Shown: positions 10,272 to 20,501, numbered from the stretch's first letter. The stretch is 64,000 nt of DNA from Candidatus Nitrosopelagicus sp. (GCA_028345965.1 JAOMEP010000001.1:65872-129871), one strand, 5' to 3'. Program-made: numbers and translations. Notes: generated from the letters alone by a model not told the origin.

Positions 10272-11318
10272 TTGGAAGTAAAAGGTGAAGATCCGCTTGT
10301 CAGTATAATTATTCTTAATTATAATGCAGGTAAATTAATAGAAGAATGTGTAGATTCCATCTATCAAAGTAATTATAAAAATTTTGAAATTATTCTTGTT
10401 GATAATAATTCAAAAGATGAGAGTCATGTGAAATGTAAAGAAAAATTTCCGTTAATCAATCTAATATCAAATAAAGAAAATTTAGGTTATTGTGAAGGAA
10501 ATAATGTAGGTATTCGAGTTGCTAATGGAAAATTTGTAATCATACTTAATCCAGATACAATTGTTGAACCAAATTGGATAAATGAATTACTACGAGGATA
10601 CGAAAAATTTGGTGATGGAATTTATCAACCAAAATTTTTAACAATAGATAATGAATCAATTTTGCAAAGTACTGGAAATATGATTCAATTATTTGGTTTT
10701 GGATATTCAAGAAATAAAGGTGATAAAGATGAAAATCAATCTAATAATATAGAAAACATCAATTATGCATCTGGAACATGTTTGTTTACAACAAAAGAAA
10801 TATTCACACAGTTAGGATTTTTTGATTCATTTCTTTTTGCTTATCATGATGATTTAGATCTTTGTTGGAGAGCTAGTATGCAAGGAATTCGATCATATTA
10901 TATTCCAACTTCGATTGTTTTTCATCCTTCGGAAGGATTTAGTTTTAAATGGAGTAATTTTAAATTTTTTCTTCTAGAAAGAAATAGGCTATACTGTTTG
11001 TTTACTCATTATTCACATAGTACTATTCTAAAATTTCTACCTTCATTAGTATTAGTAGACATTGCTGTTAGTGTTTTTTATTTAAAAAATGGATTATTTA
11101 CTGAAAAAATTAAAGCATCATTAAATATTTTAAAAAATTCAAAAATTATACATTCAAGATATAATTTAATTCAGAAAAATAGAACAGTTGATGACAAAGA
11201 AATAATTTTATATTTTAGAAATGAAGTAATTCTTCCAAAAGGAACTAATATTAAAAATAAAATGCCCTTTAACTCGGTACTTCGAGTTTTAGCGAAAATG
11301 TGTAGAAAAGTAATTTAA
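10272..11318 (+). CDS. Family 2 glycosyltransferase (TTG start)
   Basis: 'PLVSIIILNYNAGKLIEECVDSIYQSNYKNFEIILVDNNSKD', 'IILNPDT', 'HDDLDLCWRA'. Confidence 0.92.
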   Translation: MEVKGEDPLVSIIILNYNAGKLIEECVDSIYQSNYKNFEIILVDNNSKDESHVKCKEKFPLINLISNKENLGYCEGNNVGIRVANGKFVIILNPDTIVEPNWINELLRGYEKFGDGIYQPKFLTIDNESILQSTGNMIQLFGFGYSRNKGDKDENQSNNIENINYASGTCLFTTKEIFTQLGFFDSFLFAYHDDLDLCWRASMQGIRSYYIPTSIVFHPSEGFSFKWSNFKFFLLERNRLYCLFTHYSHSTILKFLPSLVLVDIAVSVFYLKNGLFTEKIKASLNILKNSKIIHSRYNLIQKNRTVDDKEIILYFRNEVILPKGTNIKNKMPFNSVLRVLAKMCRKVI

Positions 11319-11683
11319 TTTCTCAGTGCAATTGCAATAGCAATTGCATAGTCTTTTTCATGACTCATCGATATTTTGAATAAATATTTTGAATGAAAGT
11401 TTTTTAGTTTAATTTGAGGTTTTGAATTTTTATAAGAAATTTCTATATCTAAAGGCATGATTTTTTCATCAATTGATTTAATTACAGCCTCTTTGATTGC
11501 AAACTTTCCTGCAAAATGCTCGTATGGAAATTTAAATTTATTACAATAATCAATTTCTGATTGTAAAAAAATTTTTTTATAAAAGGTGATATTTTCTGAA
11601 AAAATTTTTTTTTTGAATCTCTTGATTTCTACAATATCAATTCCAACATTTTCAATATTAAAATTTTTTATATTTTCAATCAT
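11315..11683 (-). CDS. acpS: Holo-ACP synthase (4'-phosphopantetheinyl transferase, AcpS type)
   Basis: 'NVGIDIVEIKRFKKKI', 'FAGKFAIKEAVIKSI', C-terminal 'ISMSHEKDYAIAIAIA'. Confidence 0.88.
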   Translation of the reverse strand: MIENIKNFNIENVGIDIVEIKRFKKKIFSENITFYKKIFLQSEIDYCNKFKFPYEHFAGKFAIKEAVIKSIDEKIMPLDIEISYKNSKPQIKLKNFHSKYLFKISMSHEKDYAIAIAIALRN

Positions 11684-12077
11684 TTTTAGTTACTAACTCT
11701 ATCAAATTACAATTAGTATTTTTCATATTTAGATGGAGGAATGAAATCAATCGATTTTCAAATCCCAGTACAGGCTTAACAATTAATTGCGCACCGTTTT
11801 TTTCTAATTCATTAATTTTTTCATCTATATCATCTACTTCAAAACACAAATGATGAAATCCTCCACCATTAGATAAAAAGGAAGAGATAGGTGAATCTTT
11901 TTCAGCAGGTTCAATCAATTCTAGATTTATTGGTCCAATTTTTAAAAAACATACATTGACTTTTTGGGAACCAACAAGTGTTGGAATACCTATAGTATCA
12001 AATTTTAGGAATTTTCTTAGATCACCAATTGAATCATTGATTTTTGGAACAACTATACCAATATGATGAAGCTTCAT
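11676..12077 (-). CDS. VOC-family (glyoxalase/methylmalonyl-CoA epimerase-like) protein
   Basis: 'MKLHHIGIVVPKINDSI', 'FHHLCFEVDDIDEKINEL', 'CNLIELV'. Confidence 0.85.
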   Translation of the reverse strand: MKLHHIGIVVPKINDSIGDLRKFLKFDTIGIPTLVGSQKVNVCFLKIGPINLELIEPAEKDSPISSFLSNGGGFHHLCFEVDDIDEKINELEKNGAQLIVKPVLGFENRLISFLHLNMKNTNCNLIELVTKND

Positions 12078-12310
12078 TTGTTTTCACAACCATGTTTTAC
12101 AAGTAAGTTTTCAATATTTTGAACATTTTGTATTTCTAAAATTTCATCTAGTGAAAATTTTATACCAAATTCTGTTTCTACTTCATTAATTAGTACATAC
12201 ATATTCATAGAATCCCATGTATCAATTGTTTTTGGACTAGAATTATTATTTATTAAAGAAATATCTATATTGAAAACCCTGGAAATAATTAGATATAATT
12301 TATTATTCAT
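12074..12310 (-). CDS. Acyl carrier protein
   Basis: 78 aa, 'TIDTWDSMNMYVLINEVETEFGIKFSLDEI' with Ser in D-S-M phosphopantetheine site. Confidence 0.88.
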   Translation of the reverse strand: MNNKLYLIISRVFNIDISLINNNSSPKTIDTWDSMNMYVLINEVETEFGIKFSLDEILEIQNVQNIENLLVKHGCENK

Positions 12311-14064
12311 TCTTCCTTCGATATATGAAGATGTGATGTAGTACTATCTATATGATTCTCAATTTGATAAACCCATTGATCATTTAATTTCTTAAAACCA
12401 AAAGAAGGTAAGAAACTTTCTGCTGGCTGATTTTTTTTAGTAGGTATAAAATTTGCAGTTAATTTAGAAACATTTTCTTTTTTTGCTAAAGAAATAATAT
12501 AATTAATAATTCCTTGCTCAATTCCTCGTCCAATAATCCTACAGCTTAAGAGAAATGTATCAATTATCCATTCTTTATTATTTTTATCAACAATAAATAC
12601 TCCAGTAATCCCATTATCTCCAAATTTATCTTCAACACGTGCACATCCAATTATTTTTTTATCGTCTTGAGAAAAATTTCTAATATCTTCTTCCTGATAA
12701 CGTTTAGTAGTAAGATTGAATTGATTTGTTTTTAATGTTAATTGAGAAATTCTAGGAATTGTGAATTCATCTGCATTTTTAATAAATAATTTAATATTCA
12801 ATTGTTTCAAATATTCATCAAAGTCATTAGTTGATTTTTCTAATTCAGTTCGTTTTCTTTGTTCCCTATACATTTTCCCACGTGATTTATCTTCTTCAGT
12901 GATCTTTAGAACATTAAAATCAGTTAATTCTAATAATGTAGGCACGTATTGAGATGGATCTTTTGGCATTTCAACTGTTAAGACTTCAGGAAGTACAGAA
13001 ATAATAAAATCTCTATTCACTTTATCATCATCAAAAAACACGATACTATCTAAACCAATATTCACTTCTTGTGAAATTTCTCTAAGATTTCTAGATTTAT
13101 CATTCCAATTAATTTTCAAACATGCAAAATTTTCTTCACGAAGAATCATGTTTGGATGTTCTTTTATAACTTTCATAGCATCTTCGTAATTATTTTTACT
13201 ATTTACAGCAAGAATTATTCCACGTTTGTGTAAAGAAAGTAAATGTTTCTGAAATTCAATAAATGATTTCCCGATAGGATCATTATGTCCAAGTTTTATT
13301 CCATTAAAACCATCTTCACCAATAATTCCACCCCATAAAGTATTATCAAGATCTAATACAATACATTTTTTATTTATTCCAAGTATAGGTTTAACATAAC
13401 CCATAAGTTCATTAGCCAAGTATGGAATTTTCTCAAGTGAAATTTTTACGTCACCCAAATAGTATTGCCTATAATCAAAAACAGTATTCAAACCATGATT
13501 AGTAACAAAGCCATTGAAATTATACAGAAAAGTAAGTGGATCATTTTTAAATTCATTTGATAATTTTTGGTTAAGATCATGTATCATTTCTTGTAAACCA
13601 TACTCAATTTTGGATTCAAAAATACCATATGAAGAATATGTAGGAGGTACAAAGTTTGAAAAAATTATTTTAGATTTAGATTTATTAGTATAAAACTTAA
13701 TTAAATTTGAAATTTCTTCAAATTTTTTATTTACAAAAATTCGTCTATCATTTTCAGTTACATCATAAGTGGAATAAAATAGATCTTCCAAGATTGTCCT
13801 CGTATCTAAAATTAGAAAACAAATTTCAGGGTTGAATGAATATAGATCACTGTTAGAGTTAAGAATCTCTTCATTATATCGATTGTATCCACCAGAGAAA
13901 ATATGACTAAAAATGTTTGATTTAGCACATTTGACTTGTAAGGTTTCTGCAAGTCCATTTAATGTGAAACTACCAATTACTGCTATACGAGAAACTTTCT
14001 CAAAATCAGATTCTTTTAATTTTTTAGATTCATTAATGAAATATGATAATTTTTCTTCTAGCAT
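12307..14064 (-). CDS. FkbH-like HAD-IIIC protein with C-terminal GNAT-like domain
   Basis: 'KKCIVLDLDNTLWGGIIGEDGFNGIKLG' (DxD HAD motif), 'VFFDDDKVNRDFI', C-terminal 'LLSCRIIGRGIEQGIINYIISLAKKE'. Confidence 0.92.
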   Translation of the reverse strand: MLEEKLSYFINESKKLKESDFEKVSRIAVIGSFTLNGLAETLQVKCAKSNIFSHIFSGGYNRYNEEILNSNSDLYSFNPEICFLILDTRTILEDLFYSTYDVTENDRRIFVNKKFEEISNLIKFYTNKSKSKIIFSNFVPPTYSSYGIFESKIEYGLQEMIHDLNQKLSNEFKNDPLTFLYNFNGFVTNHGLNTVFDYRQYYLGDVKISLEKIPYLANELMGYVKPILGINKKCIVLDLDNTLWGGIIGEDGFNGIKLGHNDPIGKSFIEFQKHLLSLHKRGIILAVNSKNNYEDAMKVIKEHPNMILREENFACLKINWNDKSRNLREISQEVNIGLDSIVFFDDDKVNRDFIISVLPEVLTVEMPKDPSQYVPTLLELTDFNVLKITEEDKSRGKMYREQRKRTELEKSTNDFDEYLKQLNIKLFIKNADEFTIPRISQLTLKTNQFNLTTKRYQEEDIRNFSQDDKKIIGCARVEDKFGDNGITGVFIVDKNNKEWIIDTFLLSCRIIGRGIEQGIINYIISLAKKENVSKLTANFIPTKKNQPAESFLPSFGFKKLNDQWVYQIENHIDSTTSHLHISKEE

Positions 14065-14134
14065 GAAAATAATGAAAATTTAACATATTTGATATTTACT
14101 ACCATTAATAATGAAATTATGATGTTTTTTATTG

Positions 14135-14368
14135 TTAAATTTCAATACTGTGATTTTTTAGATGTTTTTTAATATCAGCCACAGTTTTTACATCAGTAAT
14201 TTCAGAAATAGAAAATTGGATATTAAATTCCATTTCAAGTGCATCAATTAATGCAAGTCCATGAAAAGAATCCCAGTTTTCAATTGTTTCAGGACTAGAT
14301 TGATCATTAATTAATGAAATATCAATATCAAAAACCTGAGATAATATTTCATATAATTTGCTTGTCAT
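14135..14368 (-). CDS. Acyl carrier protein
   Basis: 77 aa, 'TIENWDSFHGLALIDALEMEFNIQFSISEI' with WDS phosphopantetheine site. Confidence 0.88.
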   Translation of the reverse strand: MTSKLYEILSQVFDIDISLINDQSSPETIENWDSFHGLALIDALEMEFNIQFSISEITDVKTVADIKKHLKNHSIEI

Positions 14369-14409
14369 CTAAAAAGTTGTTAAATGAGTGCTATAAATTA
14401 ATTTTAAAT

Positions 14410-15888
14410 TTAGAATTGGAAATAGATGAATTCTTGTGCACTACCTACATAAAACAAACTAATTGGCAATACTACACAAAATAGGAATAAAATCCAATAT
14501 CGAAGTTTTAATTTTGAAATTAGTTCAGGAAGATTTCCTTTTTTGTATGATATATAATGTAAAATAGTAAATAAAATCAAAAGTAAAATTGGAAATTCAT
14601 TGTTTTTAATTATTTCAATAGTTTGTGAAGTATTAAAGTCAAGTAAAATGTACTTTTGCATCGCGTACCACATATGATCAAAATTTTGAATTCTAAATGC
14701 AATAAATGTAAAAAATATCAGGTATTGTGTCACGACTATACTAAAGATTTTTCCAAATTTTGTTTTGAAGAATGATTCAGTTGATTTTCCATATTTTTTT
14801 CTAAGAACTGTAAATACTGCTAGAAATATTCCATGTAGACCACCCCAAATTATGAAATTCCATGATGCACCATGCCACAAGCCCATTACTAACATAGACG
14901 CCAATAAACAAGAAAATACCATAATATTTGAGCGTCTATGTTTGAAAACTAAAGGATAGTACAAATAATCTCTTACCCAAGTTGACAGACTAATGTGCCA
15001 TCTTGTCCAATAATCTGATGGAGATGTGGCAAAGAATGGTTTATTAAAATTTAGAGGTATTTTAAAACCAAGAATTGCTGCGGCGCCTATTGCAATATCA
15101 GAATAACCAGAGAAATCACAATAAATTTGCACACCGAAAGCTATAGCACCAAGAATTATAGAAAATGATTCCATACCAATTGGATTTGAAAAAATATTAT
15201 TTACTAATGGTGATATATTATCTGCAAAAAACATTTTCTTAAAAAAACCAATAGCCATTAATGATATTCCAAATTTTAAATCAGCATTTTTAATAATGAA
15301 TAGTTTTAGTCTCTCTGAACCGTTTGATTTTTCAAGTTTTTCTTTAAGTTGAGGTAAAAAGTGACTTGCACGTAATATTGGACCAGCAACTAACGGAGGA
15401 AAAAATGCAACAAATAATGCATATTCTTTTAACGATTTCGTGGGAGTTAAGCTTCCACGATAAATATCAATGATATAGCTTAAGGATTGGAAAGTGTAAA
15501 ATGATATACCAATTGGTAAGGCCAGATTTAAGAGAGAAATTTCTGAACCAAGATCGAATATGTTGCCTAGTATGTTAAATTGTGTTATTGAGAAATCAGA
15601 ATATTTGAAAAATCCCAACAACCCTAAACTTCCTGCTAGACCAACTACAAACAGTGCTTTTTTTCTACGTAAAGAATTAGCATTAAAAATTGCTCTTCCA
15701 ATGTAAAAGTGTAGTAAAATAGTAAAAATCAGTAATGTTACAAGATAATTATCAGTATAATACAAAAAGAATAAACTGGCAAAAATAAGAAATATGTGCT
15801 GGAATTTTCTATAATGAAAAATTGCTATTATTCCAAGTACTATAGGTAAAAAAATTAAAAAATCTAGAGTGTTAAATAGCATTATCAT
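14410..15888 (-). CDS. MBOAT-family membrane-bound O-acyltransferase (AlgI/DltB-like)
   Basis: 'GISFYTFQSLSYIIDIYRG', 'QIYCDFSGYSDIAIGAAAILGFKIPLNFNKPF...YWTRWHISLSTWVRDYLYYPL', 'GLWHGASWNFIIWGGLHG' with catalytic His. Confidence 0.95.
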   Translation of the reverse strand: MIMLFNTLDFLIFLPIVLGIIAIFHYRKFQHIFLIFASLFFLYYTDNYLVTLLIFTILLHFYIGRAIFNANSLRRKKALFVVGLAGSLGLLGFFKYSDFSITQFNILGNIFDLGSEISLLNLALPIGISFYTFQSLSYIIDIYRGSLTPTKSLKEYALFVAFFPPLVAGPILRASHFLPQLKEKLEKSNGSERLKLFIIKNADLKFGISLMAIGFFKKMFFADNISPLVNNIFSNPIGMESFSIILGAIAFGVQIYCDFSGYSDIAIGAAAILGFKIPLNFNKPFFATSPSDYWTRWHISLSTWVRDYLYYPLVFKHRRSNIMVFSCLLASMLVMGLWHGASWNFIIWGGLHGIFLAVFTVLRKKYGKSTESFFKTKFGKIFSIVVTQYLIFFTFIAFRIQNFDHMWYAMQKYILLDFNTSQTIEIIKNNEFPILLLILFTILHYISYKKGNLPELISKLKLRYWILFLFCVVLPISLFYVGSAQEFIYFQF

Positions 15889-16822
15889 CTAACTCCTTAA
15901 AAATTATTTTTGATATATCATTAGTGTAAATTTTTGCATCAGAATGAATGGATATGTGAAATGAATCTCGCCATATATCTAAATCAATATAGCTGTCATG
16001 AAAAAAATATACAGGTATTTCAAAGTCATGTGCATTTTGATTAAGCATTCTCTGAAAAGATTCAATTTCATTTTCACTAATTGAATTAATTACTATTTTA
16101 TGTTGAGGATTAGAAAATAAAATGACTTTAATTCCATTATCTTCAAACTTTTGTAAAATTTGTTTTAAAGCAATAATTTTTTTATTTTTTTCAGTAAAAT
16201 TAAAACCATTAGATTCAGGATAACCATATTCCTCTATAATTTTTTCATAGCTGTTAATTGGTGTCGGATCAAATTTAATGAAAGGATGAAAATGTTGATC
16301 TGGACCACGTAAAATATATTTTAATAACATTAATGAACGATCTTTAGGTGAACTAGGAATTTGTTCTCGAACAGAAGAATCCATAGTGTTTTCAAATAAA
16401 GATATGAAAATATTCCTAGGTTCTAGTAAAAAATTTGTATTAGAGTAAGATTTAGCTTTAAAATTTTGAAATTCCCAAATTCCAATTCCATATAGAACAA
16501 ATTTTGGTTTGTGCGAAATAATATTATCAATACTGGTAATACGTTTTGTCGTAGTATCACTCATGTCTGCTAAATTATATACAAGATAGTTTTTTTGTTG
16601 TTCTACAAGTTCAGTATTTATTATTTCAGCATTAATTGAATAGACATTACTTGAACCAATAATGAAGATTTTATCTTTGACAATTTCATCCATATTTTTA
16701 GAATTTATGAGTCCATACCAACTTGGATCATAAGATTGTATGTAAAAATCCATTGAATATGAGAAAGTTATTGCTACAATTATTATCACAAAAATTAAAC
16801 ATGACAAAATTTTGTAGTTCAT
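15872..16822 (-). CDS. Membrane-anchored SGNH-hydrolase-like protein (DltD/AlgJ/X-like role proposed)
   Basis: N-terminal TM; block I-like 'IFIIGSSNVYSI'; C-terminal DxxH 'WRDSFHISIHSDAKIYTNDI'; 17-nt overlap with MBOAT gene. Confidence 0.7.
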   Translation of the reverse strand: MNYKILSCLIFVIIIVAITFSYSMDFYIQSYDPSWYGLINSKNMDEIVKDKIFIIGSSNVYSINAEIINTELVEQQKNYLVYNLADMSDTTTKRITSIDNIISHKPKFVLYGIGIWEFQNFKAKSYSNTNFLLEPRNIFISLFENTMDSSVREQIPSSPKDRSLMLLKYILRGPDQHFHPFIKFDPTPINSYEKIIEEYGYPESNGFNFTEKNKKIIALKQILQKFEDNGIKVILFSNPQHKIVINSISENEIESFQRMLNQNAHDFEIPVYFFHDSYIDLDIWRDSFHISIHSDAKIYTNDISKIIFKELDDNAI

Positions 16823-16944
16823 AATAAACCAGCAATATTTACTAATTAAAATTCTAATCGAATTTTAGTAAATTATTTAGCTGAAAATTTCCTATATTTT
16901 ATCAGAAAGGTTTAGAAGCAAAACTTACTCTAAATTATGATATT

Positions 16945-17478
16945 ATGAAGCGTGAAGATGATGTATTTTCCATTAACGAGAAAGAAGTAATGGATTATTA
17001 TGGTTTTGTTGGAGAGGTTGGAAAATTAAAAATGAAATCAAAATTCACTAAAGGTTGGATTTTACATTCATTGGCATATTCATCTCCACATTCAGGCTTT
17101 GCAATAAAAATGCAGAAAATGAGAGGCGTGAAGATTGGAGAAAATTGCCATCTTAATCCATATGTTCTACTTGATCTAGTTTACCCAGAGCTAATTGAAA
17201 TAGGTAATAATGTTACATTAGGTTCGAACTCTATGATTTTTGCACATAATAACCCAACTGCAAATTTATTTTTAAAACAAGGCGAATATCCAAGAAAAGT
17301 TGCTAAAGTGAAAATAAAATCAGGTGCGGTTATTAATCCAGGAGTAGTTGTTAATGCAGGAGTTACAATTGGTGAAAATTGTATAATTGGACCACGTAGT
17401 GTTGTAGGTCAAGATATTCCAGATTATTGTGTTGCCATTGGAAATCCAGCTCGTGTTATAAAAAAAATCGAACGGTAG
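16945..17478 (+). CDS. Left-handed beta-helix (hexapeptide) acyltransferase
   Basis: 'KIGENCHLNPYVLLDLVYPELIEIGNNVTLGSNSMIFAHN', 'AGVTIGENCIIGPRSVVGQDIPDYCVAIGNPARVIKKI'. Confidence 0.9.
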   Translation: MKREDDVFSINEKEVMDYYGFVGEVGKLKMKSKFTKGWILHSLAYSSPHSGFAIKMQKMRGVKIGENCHLNPYVLLDLVYPELIEIGNNVTLGSNSMIFAHNNPTANLFLKQGEYPRKVAKVKIKSGAVINPGVVVNAGVTIGENCIIGPRSVVGQDIPDYCVAIGNPARVIKKIER

Positions 17479-17500
17479 TTGTTTATATGATATTTGTTGA

Positions 17501-18346
17501 GTGTTTGTTTTGAATCTTCTAGGAATTGATTTCGAGGATTGGTATCACCCACAATTAATTAAAGAGAATCTCCCTCCGGGAGGGAAACTAGAACCTAAAG
17601 TGATTCAAGGTATTGACAAAATATTAGATTGGTTAAGACAAAACGATACATTAGCAACATTTTTTGTAGTAGGAGAATTACTTGAATATGAACCAGAATT
17701 ATTAGATAAAATTATTGAAAATGATCATGAGATTGGATTTCATACAATGCATCATAATCGATTAGACGAAGATGACTTTAAAGGAAAGTTTTCTCAAGAA
17801 TTAGATAGATTCACAGAACTTACTCAAAAAAGATCTATAGGATTTAGAGCTCCAACATTTTCATTAAATAATATTTCATCATGGGCAATAGATACTTTAG
17901 AACAAAAAAAATATTTGTATGACAGTAGCATCATTCCAGCAAAAACTAGTTTATATGGAAATCCAGATGCAGAAAAAAAACCATATAAAATTTCCAGTAA
18001 CTCATTAGAAAAAAATGATGAAAATGGGAATTTAATTGAATTCCCACTTTTAACAACAACATTTCTAGGTAAAAAAATTCCTGCTGCAGGAGGATTTTAT
18101 CTGAGAACATTGCCAATGAAGGTAATCAAAAATGCAATTAAAAATCAAGAAGAAAAACAAATTCCATCTAGTTTCTACATCCATTCATGGGAATTAACTC
18201 CAGAATTCATGCCAAGAATTGATTTGCCAATTAAAGAGAAATTTATCACATATCATAATTTGGAAAAATCTATGTCAAAAATGACTGAAATTATAAAGAA
18301 ATTTGAATTTACAACGTTCAAAAAGTATATTTCAAATTTAAACTAA
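17501..18346 (+). CDS. Polysaccharide deacetylase (NodB-like; TTG start)
   Basis: 'LGIDFEDWYHP', 'TFFVVGELLEYEPELLDKIIENDHEIGFHTMHHN', 'GFRAPTFSLN'. Confidence 0.9.
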   Translation: MFVLNLLGIDFEDWYHPQLIKENLPPGGKLEPKVIQGIDKILDWLRQNDTLATFFVVGELLEYEPELLDKIIENDHEIGFHTMHHNRLDEDDFKGKFSQELDRFTELTQKRSIGFRAPTFSLNNISSWAIDTLEQKKYLYDSSIIPAKTSLYGNPDAEKKPYKISSNSLEKNDENGNLIEFPLLTTTFLGKKIPAAGGFYLRTLPMKVIKNAIKNQEEKQIPSSFYIHSWELTPEFMPRIDLPIKEKFITYHNLEKSMSKMTEIIKKFEFTTFKKYISNLN

Positions 18347-18416
18347 AATTCAGATGATTTTGTTAGTATATTTTATACGTGAATATTATAACGGGATATT
18401 TAATTAGAAATTTAAG

Positions 18417-19304
18417 ATGAATATTACAGTCGGAATTCCTGCATATAATGAAGAAAAAAATATTGCAGGAATAATTATAAAATTGAAGGATATTGCGGAT
18501 ACCATCATAGTATGTAATGATGGTTCTTCAGATTCAACTTCCGAAATTGCCAAAAAATTGGGTGCCATCGTGATAGACCATCCTAAAAATTTAGGATATG
18601 GTGCAGGTATAAACAGTATATTAAAAAAATCAAGAGAACTTAATTCAGATATTTTAGTGACTTTTGACGCAGATGGACAACATAGAATTGAGGATATCAA
18701 GAAAGTATCCGAACCAATCAAACAAAATATTGCAGACATAGTTATTGGTTCAAGATTTCTTGATGAGGCAAAAGAGAAAATACCAAATTATCGAAAATTA
18801 GGAATTAATATTATAACTAAAGTAACAAATTCAACATTAAAAGAAAAAATTACAGATTCACAAAGTGGTTTTAGAGCTTATAGTAAAAATGTAATTTCTA
18901 AACTTAACATATCGGATATTGGTATGGGTATTTCAACTGAAATTTTAATCAAATCTAGTTCTTTAAATTTTAAAATTATCGAAGTTCCAATAGTAGTAAA
19001 TTATGATGGCAATACCTCAACTCATAATCCTGTTTCACATGGAACATCCGTATTATTTAGTACCATAAAATATACTTCAATAGAACATCCACTAAAATTT
19101 TATGGCATACCATCATTGATTTTTTTCATAATTGGATTTTCATTTACATATCTATCTGTACAATATTATACTGAAATTGGTAGAATTAATCCAAATTTGA
19201 CAATAATTGCAGCCGGAACTGTTTTACTTGCAGTAGTATTATTGATAGCAGCAATACTTCTTTATTCATTAGTTAGTGTAGTACGGGAAAATAATCAAAA
19301 ATAA
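18417..19304 (+). CDS. Family 2 glycosyltransferase (dolichyl-phosphate mannose synthase-like) with two C-terminal TM helices
   Basis: 'MNITVGIPAYNEEKNI', 'VCNDGSSDST', 'VTFDADGQH', 'DSQSGFRAYSKNV'. Confidence 0.92.
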   Translation: MNITVGIPAYNEEKNIAGIIIKLKDIADTIIVCNDGSSDSTSEIAKKLGAIVIDHPKNLGYGAGINSILKKSRELNSDILVTFDADGQHRIEDIKKVSEPIKQNIADIVIGSRFLDEAKEKIPNYRKLGINIITKVTNSTLKEKITDSQSGFRAYSKNVISKLNISDIGMGISTEILIKSSSLNFKIIEVPIVVNYDGNTSTHNPVSHGTSVLFSTIKYTSIEHPLKFYGIPSLIFFIIGFSFTYLSVQYYTEIGRINPNLTIIAAGTVLLAVVLLIAAILLYSLVSVVRENNQK

Positions 19305-19322
19305 TATTTTAAAATAAGAATT

Positions 19323-20501
19323 ATGACTAACTATTGGAATAATATCAAAGAGAAGATTATAGGTCAACAAAATTTAGCATCCATAGGATTAGCGAATTTA
19401 GTAGGAAGTGGGTTAGCAGCAATTTTTTGGTTCTACTTAGCATCAATAATTAATCCTGAAAATTATGGAGAAATTCATTATTTTTTGGGTATTGCAGGCA
19501 TGGCACAAATGATTTCATTAGTTACAACACCTAATGTTGTAACTGTATATACTGCAAAGAATATTAAAATTCAATCTACTTTATTTTTCCTTTCTATATG
19601 TGCAGGAATAATATCTTCAGTGATAGTATTTATTTTATTTGAAAGAATTGATGTAAGCTTACTAATTTTAGGATATATTATTTTTGAATTAGTTAATGGC
19701 GTATTAATTGGACAGAAACTTTTTAAACGCTATGCAAAGTTTTTCTTAATACAAAAAATACTAACTTTAGTTTTAGGAATTAGCTTCTACTTTGGATTTG
19801 GATTTGAAGGAGTAATTTACGCATTAGTAATTAGTTATGTTCCATCAATTTGGATTGTAGTGAATGAATTTAGGAGTTCTCGAATTGATTTTTCATTACT
19901 AAAACCACGAAAAGGTTTCATTTTAAATAATTATGGAATAAATATTTCTAATGCAGTTTCAGGTCAAATTGATAAAATAATAATTGCGCCAATTCTTGGT
20001 TTTGAATTATTAGGTAATTATGCACTAGCAGCACAATTTCTTGTGGTTTTGATGATGCTATCAAATATAGTTTTCAAATACATTTTATCACAAGAGTCTA
20101 GTGGACAAAACACAAATAGATTAAAGAACTATACAATTTTACTTTCAATTGTTATTGCAGTTTTTGGAGTACTAGTTATACCAAAAATTATACCTATTTT
20201 ATTTCCAAAATTCATTTTAGCCATAGATGCAATTCAGATTATTAGTCTTTCAGTAATTCCAGGAACAATCACACTTCTTTATGAATCAAAACTCCTATCT
20301 ATGGAAAAAAGTAAATTTTTAGTTATTAGTAAAATTTCTGCTACAATTATTGTTGTTGGAGGATTTTTAACATTAGGAATTATTTATGAAATTAAAGGAC
20401 TTGCGTTAACATTGTTAATTGCGGCTATATTTCAAGCAGTATTACTTTTCATAGCAAATCGCATATTAAACAAGAATAGGGAGGAGGAGAATGTCGCATA
20501 G
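19323..20501 (+). CDS. Oligosaccharide flippase/polysaccharide biosynthesis membrane protein (Wzx-like)
   Basis: 392 aa polytopic protein; 'NLVGSGLAAIFWFYLASIINPENYGEIHYFLGIAGMA'. Confidence 0.85.
   Translation: MTNYWNNIKEKIIGQQNLASIGLANLVGSGLAAIFWFYLASIINPENYGEIHYFLGIAGMAQMISLVTTPNVVTVYTAKNIKIQSTLFFLSICAGIISSVIVFILFERIDVSLLILGYIIFELVNGVLIGQKLFKRYAKFFLIQKILTLVLGISFYFGFGFEGVIYALVISYVPSIWIVVNEFRSSRIDFSLLKPRKGFILNNYGINISNAVSGQIDKIIIAPILGFELLGNYALAAQFLVVLMMLSNIVFKYILSQESSGQNTNRLKNYTILLSIVIAVFGVLVIPKIIPILFPKFILAIDAIQIISLSVIPGTITLLYESKLLSMEKSKFLVISKISATIIVVGGFLTLGIIYEIKGLALTLLIAAIFQAVLLFIANRILNKNREEENVA

Noticed and set aside
18404-18739. 111-aa minus-strand ORF overlapping the GT2 gene
   Set aside because: Antisense of a clear glycosyltransferase
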